DNA from: an uncultured Gemmata sp.
Lineage (GTDB): Bacteria; Planctomycetota; Planctomycetia; Gemmatales; Gemmataceae
DNA length: 64,000 bases
Assembly: GCA_937924775.1 (NCBI GenBank)
Contig: CALDUT010000018.1
Location: 1-64,000 of the forward strand
Direction: 5' to 3'
In this document: in pieces, positions 1 through 8,207 of the stretch
How positions within the stretch are numbered: the first letter of the stretch is position 1
Layout: every line of letters starts with the position of its first letter
Program-made: the position numbers and the translations under genes
Notes under the pieces: model-generated
What the model saw: the letters and a program-made list of their open reading frames with translations, nothing else
The model's database searches: none
What the model was told of the DNA's origin: nothing

Positions 1-1
1 T

Positions 2-184
2 AGGGGTTGGCGGGAGGCGATGTATCGGGTGTGTGTGGATGAGGAGTGGTGGCGGGGTTTGCGTGCGGGGTCGTTGGGGTTGGCGGCTCGTTACACGTGG
101 CAGCGGTGTGCTGAACAGACCCTCGCCGCCTACCGAAAAACCCTAGGGATCGATACCGCCGCACCGCGAATAGCCGCGGCTTGA
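2..184 (+). CDS. Glycosyltransferase family 4 (group 1), C-terminal end only
   Basis: An open frame enters from the left edge and ends with TGA at 182-184, so only the last 60 residues are visible. The tail RYTWQRCAEQTLAAYR is the typical final helix of GT4 (group 1) glycosyltransferases, where an aromatic-W-x-x-x-A-x-x-T-L pattern closes the second Rossmann domain. Such enzymes move sugars from nucleotide donors onto lipids or polysaccharides. Donor and acceptor cannot be inferred from this fragment. The family call rests only on the C-terminal helix. Confidence 0.6.
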   Translation, partial: RGWREAMYRVCVDEEWWRGLRAGSLGLAARYTWQRCAEQTLAAYRKTLGIDTAAPRIAAA

Positions 185-305
185 GGCCGGAGCAGGCGGT
201 CCGAGGGACGGTGTACACAGCCGGGTTTGGGCTACATGTTCCGGAGCCTCCCAGAGAATGGCTGGGTCGGATGAGGGCTTTCAGGGGTGGGTGCGAAGGG
301 CTGGT

Positions 306-1931
306 TCAGTTGGGTTGGGGGTTGTCGTTGACGGAACACATCAGCGGTTCGGCGGGGTGTTCGTAGGTGCGGCCGTCGGCACCCCCTTGGGCATAGTGGC
401 GCAACGAAAGCTGATACATCTGCTCGCCGGCGGGGGTGGGATATTCCCCGGTGATGCAGGCGCGGCAGAGCCGTTCGGCGGGCAAGTCGATACAGCGGGC
501 CACGGCATCCACCGGCAAGTAGAACAGCGAATCGGCACCGAGGGCTTGGGCCATGGCATCCTGTTCGGCCACGGTGGGCACTTTGCCGTGCATGAATTTC
601 GGGGCGAAGAGTTCCTTGACCGTGCTCATGTCAATCCCGTAGAAGCACGGCGCCAGGATCGGTGGGCAGGCGACGCGGACATGGACTTCAGCGGCCCCGC
701 CCTGCTCGCGCAGATGCTTGAGCAGGCTTTGCAGCGTGGTGCTGCGGACGATGGAATCTTCCACCAGCAACACCTTCTTTCCCTGCAGCACTTCGCGCAG
801 GGGAGTGAATTTCAGCCGGACTTTATCAGCCCGGTTGTTGCCTTCGATGAAAGTTCGGCCGATGTAGCGGTTGCGGATGAGACCCTCCACACTGGGGATG
901 CCGAGGGTGAAGGCCATGGCATCGGCGCTGGCTTTGCCGGTATCCGGCACCGGCACGACCACAGTCTGTTCGGGGTCGAGGGGGACGCGGCCCAAAGTGC
1001 GTTCCTGCTTGGCCAATTCTTGGCCTAGCCGTGAGCGGCTCAGGTAAACGCTGCGATTATCGAGGGTGCTGGCGACATTGGCGAAGTAAATCCATTCGAA
1101 GAAACAATGCGCCACCCGAGGGCTTTCGGCGAAGCGGTGGAGGCTCAGTTCGCCATTTTGGATGAGGATCAGTTGGCCTGGTTCGAGCGATTGAATGGCG
1201 GTGGCGCGGAAGCCGAGGTTCTGCAACGCCACGCTTTCGCTAGCCGCGGCGAAAACCGGACCATCGACGGCATAAACCAGGGGGCGAATGCCGACCGGAT
1301 CGCGGAGAACGACCATATCGCCCATCGCGTTGAGGAAGACGAGGTTGTACGCGCCGTCGAACTTGGTGGCCAGGCGGCGGAAAACTTCGACCAGATCGGG
1401 GCGGGCATCGCCCCGAATCTCGTGGGCGATGTAGTGCATGATCACTTCGGTGTCGTTGTCGCGGGTCAGATGGTAGTCGTGGTTTTTCAGGAGTTGTTCG
1501 CGCAGTGTGGCGAAGTTGGTGAGTTGGCCGTTGAAGGCGAAGGCGAACCATTTCCATTTGCGGCCATGCCGGAATTGGAAGGGCTGGGCATAGCTGCGGC
1601 TTTGCCCGCCGCAGGTGGCGTAGCGGGTGTGGCCGATGGTGGCACACCCAGCGAAATCTTCCATGATGCTGGCGTATTTTGCCGGATCGTTGATGCGGAA
1701 GGCCTCAATAACCGTGCCGGTATCTTTATAGGTATCGACGAGTTTATCGCGTTCGGGGTTGTAGGTGGCCATACCGGCGGCGAGTTGCCCGCGGTTTTGC
1801 AGGTCCAACAGCATCCGGGGCATCAACCGCGATACCTGATCGGGCGCCCCGCTCCAGACTGCGGATTTCTCTGCCCGGCCCGGCAGATAGTATAGCGCGG
1901 CCACGCCGCATTCGTGGTGCAACTCGTCCAT
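306..1931 (-). CDS. purF: Amidophosphoribosyltransferase (PurF), divergent
   Basis: Catalyses the first committed step of purine synthesis: PRPP plus glutamine gives phosphoribosylamine. With the ATG at 1931 the protein is 541 residues and the nucleophile Cys follows a short propeptide (MDELHHEC), as in self-processed PurF. An in-frame GTG at 1937 is the alternative start. Seen: a class II glutamine amidotransferase domain (HTRYAT, FNGQL, RDPVGIRPL) and a phosphoribosyltransferase domain with PVPDTG, RNRYIGRTFI and the PRPP loop LLVEDSIVRSTT. Cysteines matching the Bacillus-type 4Fe-4S ligands occur at AHCFFEW, RVACPPI and LCRAC. It is longer than the usual 470-510 residues, and RGQLAAG replaces the common RGQESAG. 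It is transcribed away from the secreted protein at 2122. Confidence 0.88.
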   Translation of the reverse strand: MDELHHECGVAALYYLPGRAEKSAVWSGAPDQVSRLMPRMLLDLQNRGQLAAGMATYNPERDKLVDTYKDTGTVIEAFRINDPAKYASIMEDFAGCATIGHTRYATCGGQSRSYAQPFQFRHGRKWKWFAFAFNGQLTNFATLREQLLKNHDYHLTRDNDTEVIMHYIAHEIRGDARPDLVEVFRRLATKFDGAYNLVFLNAMGDMVVLRDPVGIRPLVYAVDGPVFAAASESVALQNLGFRATAIQSLEPGQLILIQNGELSLHRFAESPRVAHCFFEWIYFANVASTLDNRSVYLSRSRLGQELAKQERTLGRVPLDPEQTVVVPVPDTGKASADAMAFTLGIPSVEGLIRNRYIGRTFIEGNNRADKVRLKFTPLREVLQGKKVLLVEDSIVRSTTLQSLLKHLREQGGAAEVHVRVACPPILAPCFYGIDMSTVKELFAPKFMHGKVPTVAEQDAMAQALGADSLFYLPVDAVARCIDLPAERLCRACITGEYPTPAGEQMYQLSLRHYAQGGADGRTYEHPAEPLMCSVNDNPQPN

Positions 1932-1986
1932 GGTCACCGCCGCTGTGGGGGAATCAATCGCCTATCCGCAACCGCCTGCTGTTCAC

Positions 1987-2016
1987 AATATAGGTCGGTT
2001 GCCGTTTTGGGAACAA
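1987..2016 (-). promoter_or_regulatory. Candidate sigma-70 promoter for purF
   Basis: On the minus strand TTGTTC (2016-2011) and TATATT (1992-1987) are separated by 18 bases and lie about 55 bases upstream of the purF ATG. Spacing and hexamers fit a housekeeping promoter. No transcript evidence is available. Confidence 0.4.
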
Positions 2017-2121
2017 TCGCAACCACCGTATTCATCGTCGGAATCTAGACTGGTCTGTCGGGGCCAGTGACGAGGAGAACGCCCTCGGCGATTTTTTTTC
2101 TACCACGCACGGAGTCACCGC

Positions 2122-2757
2122 ATGAAGTCAGGTCTGGTCAAAATTGTGCCAATTTTGTTCATCAGTGCGATACTGCCGGGTTTACGGGGCGACGACAAAC
2201 CCGCGAAACCCCAAGCCGATCCCCCCTCCACCCCGCTGGAAATGACCATCACCGGGAAGGTCACGAAATACACTCTCGATTTGGGGGGGCGCTCGGCGGC
2301 GGAATTCAAACAAGCTGTGCAAGCGGCGGCCCAGAACGGGGAACGACCGCCGGCGGCGCCCGCGGTCGATCTGACAATCCGCATCAAAAATACCTCCGAC
2401 AAACCCCTGCAACTGTGGACCGGGGGCGACCCAGTGGTTCTCACCCTCACGCTCAAAGGCCCCGGCGCGGTGAACGTGGCCCCACTGTTGGCGTTCACCC
2501 AAGAATTCCGCGAGCCGACGGCCACCGCAGTGGGCCCGGGCAAAACCTTCGAAATTCCCGTGCATGCCCTCGTCAGCGGCTTCCGGGGAGCCGCCCATTG
2601 GGCGTATTGGACGGAGCCGGGCGAGTACGAACTGATCGCCACATTCAAAACCGGTGTCAGCCCGGCACCGAAAGGTTCCGCCGAAGGGATGGAGGGCTTC
2701 GGCATCGTCACACTCACCAGTTCGCCACTGAAGTTAACTGTCGTAGCCCAGAAATGA
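2122..2757 (+). CDS. Secreted protein of unknown function
   Basis: A 211-residue protein with an N-terminal signal sequence (MKSGLVKIVPILFISAILPG), followed by a proline/lysine-rich linker and a mostly beta domain. The segment VDLTIRIKNTSDKPLQLW suggests an Ig-like or copper-chaperone-like fold in which a secreted domain is compared with standard ligands, but I see no conserved catalytic residues. GGAG lies just before the ATG. A weak hairpin (2071-2087) followed by eight T residues lies 20-50 bases upstream and could attenuate or insulate this gene. Function not recognised. Confidence 0.7.
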   Translation: MKSGLVKIVPILFISAILPGLRGDDKPAKPQADPPSTPLEMTITGKVTKYTLDLGGRSAAEFKQAVQAAAQNGERPPAAPAVDLTIRIKNTSDKPLQLWTGGDPVVLTLTLKGPGAVNVAPLLAFTQEFREPTATAVGPGKTFEIPVHALVSGFRGAAHWAYWTEPGEYELIATFKTGVSPAPKGSAEGMEGFGIVTLTSSPLKLTVVAQK

Positions 2758-2887
2758 CCCGCGGGGGGGCGAGGGGGGCCACGACCGCCACTGGCGGCCT
2801 TTCGGCCCCGCCCTCCGCAGTCCCAAAGGATTTGCTGGCTGCCCCAGGCGTTCGCCGATCATATCCTGAAAACAACGGCTTTCCGGT

Positions 2888-3376
2888 ATGGCGAACGTCA
2901 TCATGCTCTACGAAGGCGATTTTTCGTCTCCCACAGGCCGGTTCGCGATTGTCGCGGCCCGATTCAATGGGATGGTGGTCGAACAACTGACCGCCGGCGC
3001 CATCGACGCCCTGCGGCGTCATGGGGTGGGCGACGAGCATATTGACGTGGTGCGGGTTCCCGGCTCGTTCGAGATTCCGCTGGTGGCCCAAAAACTCGGC
3101 CAAAGCGGGCACTATGCCGCGGTCATCTGTCTGGGGTGTATCATCCGCGGCGATACCGACCACTACGACCATGTGGCCAGTGCGGCCACCAGCGGCATCG
3201 CGCAAGCGGCTCTCCAGAGCGGCGTTCCGGTGATTTTTGGCGTGTTAACGTGTGAAACGCTAGAACAAGCCTTTCACCGCGCCGGGGCCAAAGCCGGGAA
3301 CAAAGGGGCCGAAGCCGCTCTGACCGCGATTGAAATGGTCAATCTGCTGGCCCGGCTCAACCGCACCAGTGGCTAA
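2888..3376 (+). CDS. ribH: 6,7-dimethyl-8-ribityllumazine synthase
   Basis: Penultimate enzyme of riboflavin synthesis; it condenses 5-amino-6-ribitylaminouracil with 3,4-dihydroxybutanone 4-phosphate. At 162 residues it has the normal family length. Diagnostic sites: F26-N27 at the ring-binding pocket, VPGSFEIP (58-64), GDTDHYDHV with the likely catalytic His92, and [10 protein letters not shown] with Arg131 for the substrate phosphate. No other riboflavin gene lies in the window, so the pathway is dispersed here. Family identity is very secure. Confidence 0.96.
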   Translation: MANVIMLYEGDFSSPTGRFAIVAARFNGMVVEQLTAGAIDALRRHGVGDEHIDVVRVPGSFEIPLVAQKLGQSGHYAAVICLGCIIRGDTDHYDHVASAATSGIAQAALQSGVPVIFGVLTCETLEQAFHRAGAKAGNKGAEAALTAIEMVNLLARLNRTSG

Positions 3377-3796
3377 GCCACGCAACATCGCACAGCACCC
3401 CTAACATTCTCTCAAGGACCTCGCCGCGGGGAAGAAGCCAGGGGGACCGAAGGGCAACTCCTGGTCCCACACGCGACATGCACCCCGGCCGTGGAAGAAC
3501 CCACTCGGAACTCCGGGGGCCACTGCAGTTTTTCCCCCTCCGGCGGCCCACCCATGGCCTTTGGACTTCCCGGCCCGCCTCGCTTTCCGAAAGAGGGACT
3601 TGTACGGCAAAATCGGTCTTTACATTTCCGGGGTGGCTTGGCATATGCCCCCGGCAGGCCCTATCACCCTCCGACGGAGCGGGGAGGGGAACCCGCGGCC
3701 GGGGCCGATCGGCCCGCCGACCGGCTGAGAAGAACGCCGATGGGGGTGGTGGGGATCGCCAAACGAGTCGGCACAAGGGGTCAGACGGGGGGAACC
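3377..3796. other. Intergenic region, no gene seen
   Basis: 420 bases between ribH and the secreted protein at 3797. A frame continuous with the downstream gene extends back to 3491, but its residues are low-complexity and rich in Gly, Pro and Arg, lacking any fold signature. The downstream signal peptide and its GGGGGGAA ribosome site place the real start at 3797. I see no convincing RNA, repeat or terminator. Confidence 0.5.
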
Positions 3797-4363
3797 ATGA
3801 GCCACTTTCGGGCTTGGGCGATCGCTGCGGCGCTGAGTGGGGTCGGCAACGGGCCGGCCATTGCCGCCAATCCGCCCATTACCGCGATGGATACTCGGCC
3901 GTGGTATCAACGGCTATTTGTCGCACCCAAACCGGCCGGGCCGGTTGTTCGTCAGGGTGCGGTCGCGGCACCACCGGGGCAACCACCGCTCAGCCGGCCA
4001 TTGTCGCCGGAGGCTATCCATGCCGCTTTCCAAGCGGAAAGTGAAGCGTTTCTCCGACGGCTCGATGTCTGCGTGAAGCTGCGGCAAATCGCCCTCGAAC
4101 GCCACGACGATGCGCTTCTGCGGCAAGTGGATGAACTCGAACGGCAAGCCAAAGCCCTTTACGATCAACGACTGGCCGCATTGGGGATTTCCAAATCGGT
4201 GCGAGCGCCGCTGCCGGCGACGAATAAGGGCAGCTTCGCGGCGTCGCTGGATTTGGCACCCGAGAAACCGACGGATCCGAAGGAAAACGCGGCGCGGCTG
4301 GTGGCTCCGGCGGCTCCAGTTCCGGTCAGCGGAACCGCCGAAGTGCGGGAGGTACAACCATGA
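3797..4363 (+). CDS. Small secreted protein, unknown function
   Basis: With the ATG at 3797 the product is 188 residues and begins with a signal peptide (MSHFRAWAIAAALSGVGNG, probable cleavage near AIAA). GGGGGGAA lies six bases upstream. The middle (about residues 75-130) is a charged helix, probably a coiled coil, with Leu/Arg-rich heptads around RQIALERHDDALLRQVDEL. The C-terminus is proline/alanine-rich. Its stop overlaps the start of the next lipoprotein gene (ATGA), so the two are translationally coupled and probably act together at the cell envelope. No known family recognised. Confidence 0.65.
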   Translation: MSHFRAWAIAAALSGVGNGPAIAANPPITAMDTRPWYQRLFVAPKPAGPVVRQGAVAAPPGQPPLSRPLSPEAIHAAFQAESEAFLRRLDVCVKLRQIALERHDDALLRQVDELERQAKALYDQRLAALGISKSVRAPLPATNKGSFAASLDLAPEKPTDPKENAARLVAPAAPVPVSGTAEVREVQP

Positions 4364-4677
4364 GAATCGTTGTTTTCGCCATGGCGGCATTGTCTGTGAT
4401 GGGGTGTACAACCTTCAAACCGGTCGGTCCGCTGGTCAAGGAAGTGCCGATCACACAACAGGGTCAGCCGTTGCCGGCGGCGGCATACCCGACGACCGCG
4501 GCCCGGCCACCGGCTGTTAAACCCACACCGCCGACGTTATTAGTCACCCCCGAAGAAGTCGACCCGAGCAATGCCCGGGCTATCGCCGCCAAACTCGCCA
4601 ACGAGCTGGAAACCGATAGGAAGGCCTCGGTGAATGCCCCGGTCACGGTCGAAGTATCCCGGCCCCAAGTGAAGTAA
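4360..4677 (+). CDS. Small lipoprotein
   Basis: 105 residues with a clear type II signal peptide: MRIVVFAMAALSVMGCTTF, lipobox SVMGC with Cys16 as the lipidated residue. The mature part is proline-rich (residues 40-65), followed by a short helical segment (NARAIAAKLANELETDRK). The ATG overlaps the preceding stop in ATGA, so the pair forms one transcription unit. Function unknown; a linker or periplasmic tether is possible. Confidence 0.7.
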   Translation: MRIVVFAMAALSVMGCTTFKPVGPLVKEVPITQQGQPLPAAAYPTTAARPPAVKPTPPTLLVTPEEVDPSNARAIAAKLANELETDRKASVNAPVTVEVSRPQVK

Positions 4678-4778
4678 CGGGCCATCCGCCAACGATTGCC
4701 GTGTGGTGGCCCGCTGGCGTGTGGGCCATTCCGGCGTCCTAGCGAGCAGCCAATACCAAATAGCAGATGTGTCGCCTA

Positions 4779-4957
4779 ATGTCTACTTATGTATATTTTT
4801 GTATAGTTAGAATGGTCATTTCTGGCTAATTTCTGCCAGACATGAAAATTGTGGCTTTACGATAAATATTCGTAGACTCAATGCAGCCAAGACCTTCGGC
4901 GCGATATTCTAACAATCGCCGACGTTCCACGTGGAACACTTCGCCAAAAATAGACAT
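4779..4957 (+). repeat. MITE-like dispersed repeat, copy 1, with parS-like palindrome
   Basis: A 179-bp element bounded by ATGTCTA at the left and TAGACAT at the right, a perfect 7-base terminal inverted repeat that continues imperfectly to about 13 bases. Its right third (4887-4941) matches copies 2 and 3 strongly and contains the perfect palindrome GTTCCACGTGGAAC at 4924-4937. Copy 2 has exactly the same length. No transposase is encoded and no clear target duplication is visible. The call as one family comes from direct comparison of the three copies; the mobility mechanism is inference. Confidence 0.72.
4924..4937. promoter_or_regulatory. parS-like palindrome (copy 1)
   Basis: GTTCCACGTGGAAC is a perfect 14-base palindrome; with flanks it reads CGTTCCACGTGGAACA. 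The known ParB site consensus is TGTTNCACGTGNAACA, so 15 of 16 positions agree. ParB binding is inferred from sequence only. It could equally be a recognition site of another dimeric regulator. Confidence 0.45.
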
Positions 4958-5252
4958 CTCCCAGCGAGAAGATCGCACAGGTGAAAGTTTGTTGGTGAAA
5001 GAAGGAAAAAAAGCCGCAACGACGGAAGGTGCCAGACGTGCCGTTGGTGGCGAACCGTACCACCCGAGGTGGGGTTCACACCCATTCATAACCACATCCG
5101 CCAAGGGCATTTGCCGGGAATTTGCCGAGCGGTCCATTTCCTCAGGTTGAGAACCTCGGCCCAGTAGCCTGCCGTTGAACCATCGGCACCGGCTGTAGCG
5201 GCTGTAGCGATCGGCGAAGCTTTGTGCCAGCCCCCGCCAAGATAGTACTCGC

Positions 5253-5258
5253 TATAAT
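5253..5258 (+). promoter_or_regulatory. Consensus -10 box upstream of the DUF3307-like gene
   Basis: A perfect TATAAT, 48 bases before the ATG at 5306. No good -35 hexamer is found at normal spacing, so this is a partial promoter call. Confidence 0.3.
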
Positions 5259-5305
5259 CGAATCCCAAACCGTGTTAGAATTTCGCACCACGATTGGGTT
5301 GCGGA

Positions 5306-5683
5306 ATGTTATTCGCACTCTTTTTTTTCCTTCTGGCCGGCCATGCTCTCATGGATTACTCGTTGCAAAACGATTCCATGGCGGTTTGTAAATGCCGGAA
5401 ATCGAAAGCCCCGCTGGCTATCAGTGTCCCGTGGTATTACTGGCTGACGGCTCATGCACTATTACATGGTGCAGCGGTGGGCTTCATCTTCCGGTGGATG
5501 GGCTTTGAGTGGCATATCGTGGTCCTGTTTGCGGCTGCAGAAACCGTCGTCCATTGGTTCGTCGATTTCGGGAAATGCGAAAATTGGTATTCTTTACTTG
5601 TCGATCAGGCGATTCACATTCTGTGTAAAATCGCTTGGTGGGCATTGGTCGCCACGGAAGTGGTCAAGCCCATCGGGGAATAG
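5306..5683 (+). CDS. DUF3307-like small membrane protein
   Basis: A 125-residue protein of several hydrophobic helices. Conserved polar residues sit inside them: GHALMDYSLQN near the N-terminus, AHALLHG in the middle, and HWFVDFGKCEN and DQAIHI near the end. This pattern (H-x3-D-x2-LQ, H-x3-H, D-x2-K, DQ-x2-H) resembles DUF3307 proteins, found in phages and bacteria with unknown function; the His/Asp pairs suggest metal binding within the membrane. The ATG at 5306 is preferred over an in-frame TTG at 5294. Repeat copy 1 lies directly upstream, so recent acquisition is possible. Confidence 0.6.
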   Translation: MLFALFFFLLAGHALMDYSLQNDSMAVCKCRKSKAPLAISVPWYYWLTAHALLHGAAVGFIFRWMGFEWHIVVLFAAAETVVHWFVDFGKCENWYSLLVDQAIHILCKIAWWALVATEVVKPIGE

Positions 5684-5718
5684 TTGGTCGCCCGCAATCA
5701 CGAGGTTGACGCAGACGC

Positions 5719-6927
5719 GTGAAACGCTACAGTTTGCCACGATCGGGTCGAACCCTCACCACGGTACTGCTGGTCTTGTTCGCCGCGGCCGTGGCGGGCG
5801 CAGCCGGCTATTGGCTGGGTCGGCAGACCGAAGCGGAAACGGCTCGGATGCCGGTGGCCGATCGCCCGTTCCTAACGAAGGACCGTATCACCGCGCTGGG
5901 GCGGATCCAACCAGAAGGTGGGGTGGTACCAGTGTATGGCCCCCCGGGCGATCGGCTGGCCCAACTCGAACCGCTGGCTCCCGGCCAGCTACTGAAAGTC
6001 GGTGACAAGATCGGCGAACTGGCCAGTCGCAAAGACCGCCTTCTGGAAGTTCAAGTCGCCGAGACGCAACTGAACGAAGCCCGCGCGGCCCGGGCCGCCG
6101 CTGAACGCGCTGGCCAGCAGAAGATTCGCGCCGCGGAGGCCGAACTCAACCAGGCCCGGGCCAACAAAGCCAGCGACCTCGCCGCGCTGGCGGCGAAGCT
6201 CGATTATCTCGAACTGCAAGTGAAAGCCGCGGCCAAACACGTCGATCGGCTCAAACAACTCAATTCCCGCCTGGCCAAAATCAACGAACGAGTGGCTCCT
6301 GAAGACCTGGAAAAAGCCGAATTGCTCTTGGCCCAGGCCGAGGCCGAGTGGGCTGCCACCAAGGCGCTGCGCACCAAAACCGAGACCACCTACGAAGAAT
6401 CAGAAACCGCAGCGCGAGCTAAACTCGATGCCGCGAAAGCCGAACTGGAAGAAGCTTTGGCCCGGGCACCGATTCAATCGTCCGAAGAGAAGCTCGCCTT
6501 AGCCCGCCAACTGGCCGAACGCACGATCATCACCGCCCCCATCAGCGGCACTGTACTGAAGGTGATCGGTCGCGAAGGCCAACCGACCGGGATTGAGCCG
6601 ATTTTGCACATGGCCGACTTGAGTCAGATGACCGTGGTCGCGGAGGTGTACGAAAGCGATGTGGCACAACTTTCGGCCTGGGCCAAAGCCGGGACGGTGA
6701 GGGTGGAAGCCACCAACCCGGCGCTGGCGAACCCCCTGCGGGGGACGGTTCGCGGCGAAGCGGCCATTGCCCGCATGATCGCCCGCAACCAGATCTTCGC
6801 TCTCGGACCGCGGGAAGATGCCGATCGCCGCGTGGTCGAGGTGATTGTTCACCTCGACGCTGCCAGTACCGCCTCGGCGGCCCGCTTCGTAGGCTTGCAA
6901 GTGACCGTCGCATTTGCTCCGCAGTAA
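5719..6927 (+). CDS. HlyD/DevB-type periplasmic adaptor of an ABC exporter
   Basis: 402 residues from a GTG start: one N-terminal membrane anchor (about 13-33), a lipoyl/barrel-sandwich half (about 55-115), a long Ala/Glu-rich coiled coil (about 115-270), the second lipoyl half (ITAPISGTVLKV) and a beta-barrel domain with VVAEVYESDVAQL. This is the usual membrane-fusion-protein plan, closest to DevB of the DevBCA exporters. It should bridge the inner-membrane pump to an outer-membrane channel. Two permeases and the ATPase follow directly, and a TolC-like lipoprotein gene converges on the operon. Cargo unknown; DevBCA relatives export glycolipids or peptides. Confidence 0.85.
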   Translation: MKRYSLPRSGRTLTTVLLVLFAAAVAGAAGYWLGRQTEAETARMPVADRPFLTKDRITALGRIQPEGGVVPVYGPPGDRLAQLEPLAPGQLLKVGDKIGELASRKDRLLEVQVAETQLNEARAARAAAERAGQQKIRAAEAELNQARANKASDLAALAAKLDYLELQVKAAAKHVDRLKQLNSRLAKINERVAPEDLEKAELLLAQAEAEWAATKALRTKTETTYEESETAARAKLDAAKAELEEALARAPIQSSEEKLALARQLAERTIITAPISGTVLKVIGREGQPTGIEPILHMADLSQMTVVAEVYESDVAQLSAWAKAGTVRVEATNPALANPLRGTVRGEAAIARMIARNQIFALGPREDADRRVVEVIVHLDAASTASAARFVGLQVTVAFAPQ

Positions 6928-6963
6928 GCCGTCGCTTCGTCCTACTCCCGCACACACAAATTC

Positions 6964-8184
6964 ATGACGCCGTTGCAACTCGCGTGGGCCAATCTGATCC
7001 ACAAACGCACGCGGACCTTCATTGCCGCTGCTGGCGTGGCCTTTGCCGTCACACTTATCTTCATGGAATTGGGGCTTTTGGGCGGGGTGGGCCGGACCGC
7101 CACCATGCTCTTCGACAAATTGCAATTCGACTTACTCCTCACTTCGTCGGAATATCTCGACCTGAGCCGACCCGGGCAGGTCCCACGCTTGCGGCTGGCG
7201 CAGGCCCACATCGAGGGCGTGGAACGGGTGTTACCGCTATCGTTTGGGGCTGCTAACTGGCGCGCTCCGGCACGCCGATCGCTTCTGGGCCAGCCCATTC
7301 CCGCTGGTGAACAAATGAGTATCAACATCGTCGCAGCCCCGCCGGAACAACTCGAACGCATCTTCACCATCGGCCCCGGGGAAGTTTTTCCCACGCCGGA
7401 AGCGGCCCACGCAGCCGGACGCGAACTGACCCAGCGCGGTACCTTCCTGATGGATGAACGCTCCAAACCCGAGTTTGGTGATGTGGACTATCTCCAGAGG
7501 CTTCCGCCTGATGGCCGCGACGGCGACTTGATCCGTGTCAACGGTCGACGGGCCCGCATCGTGGGCCGCTTCGCCATCGGCACCGGCTTCAGTTGGAACG
7601 GACTGCTCCTGACCAGTGAAACCACCTACGAAGAGTTCACGTTTCAACCCTCCCGGGTGGTCACCTTCGGGCTGGTGACGCTCCAACCCGGTGCTGATCC
7701 TGTGGCCGTGCAACGCCGGCTGTATGACCTTCTGCCGCCTGATGTGCAAGTTTTCACCCGAGCGGAAATCAACCAGGCTGAACGCAACTACTGGCTGCGT
7801 CTCACCTCCGTGGGGCAGTTCCTGGTGGTGGCGGTGGTTCTGGCCGTCGTGGTCGGCATCATCTTCGTGTACCAGATGATGGCGGCCGACATTCGCAACA
7901 TGCTGCCAGAGTATGCCACCGTCAAAGCCTTGGGCTATCGGTCGTCGTATCTGACAGCGGTCGTGCTGTGGCAAGCGGTGTTGTTGGCGGGGTTTGGCTA
8001 TGTTCCAGGGTTTGTCGCGGCGCTGGGCTTCTACGCCATCGCCACACGCTATGGTGGGATCCCCACCGGCATGACGGCAGAAATCGCTCTGGGCGTACTG
8101 CTACTGACCGGTGGCATGTGCCTAGTGTCAGGTGTGTTGGCTCTGCGGAAGGTTCATACCGCCGATCCGGCTGATTTGTTTTAA
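6964..8184 (+). CDS. DevC-type ABC transporter permease 1
   Basis: 406 residues with the MacB/FtsX-like plan: one N-terminal transmembrane helix (about 17-38), a large periplasmic domain (about 45-275) and three C-terminal helices (about 280-305, 330-355, 370-395). It starts MTPLQLAWANLIHKRTRTF and ends with the typical RKVHTADPADLF. The cytoplasmic motif PEYATVKALGYRSSYL is the coupling region of DevC permeases. It lies 36 bases after the adaptor gene and 23 bases before a paralogous permease, suggesting a heterodimeric pore. Confidence 0.85.
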   Translation: MTPLQLAWANLIHKRTRTFIAAAGVAFAVTLIFMELGLLGGVGRTATMLFDKLQFDLLLTSSEYLDLSRPGQVPRLRLAQAHIEGVERVLPLSFGAANWRAPARRSLLGQPIPAGEQMSINIVAAPPEQLERIFTIGPGEVFPTPEAAHAAGRELTQRGTFLMDERSKPEFGDVDYLQRLPPDGRDGDLIRVNGRRARIVGRFAIGTGFSWNGLLLTSETTYEEFTFQPSRVVTFGLVTLQPGADPVAVQRRLYDLLPPDVQVFTRAEINQAERNYWLRLTSVGQFLVVAVVLAVVVGIIFVYQMMAADIRNMLPEYATVKALGYRSSYLTAVVLWQAVLLAGFGYVPGFVAALGFYAIATRYGGIPTGMTAEIALGVLLLTGGMCLVSGVLALRKVHTADPADLF

Positions 8185-8207
8185 GACAAGCCAGGGAACG
8201 ATCGCTT

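Larger units (their letters stand above)
4678..5305. other. Intergenic region holding dispersed repeat copy 1
   Basis: 628 bases, markedly more AT-rich than the flanking genes in its first half. The 179-bp inverted-repeat element lies at 4779-4957. Beyond it (4958-5250) I see no gene; an open frame on the minus strand is created by the repeat itself. A short tandem (GGCTGTAGC twice) occurs near 5191, and a TATAAT box lies at 5253-5258. Confidence 0.5.

Noticed and set aside
258-1895. Long plus-strand frames opposite purF
   Set aside because: They are antisense to a strongly conserved enzyme and have no recognisable motif; such frames are expected in GC-rich DNA.
3491-3796. N-terminal extension of the secreted protein at 3797
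   Set aside because: Low-complexity residues, while a signal peptide and a ribosome site mark the later ATG.
4779-4957. Complete insertion sequence
   Set aside because: The element is under 200 bp, without transposase or clear target-site duplication.
4826-5137. Minus-strand frame of 103 residues across repeat copy 1
   Set aside because: It is formed largely by the dispersed repeat and is interrupted in copy 3; no ribosome site was found.
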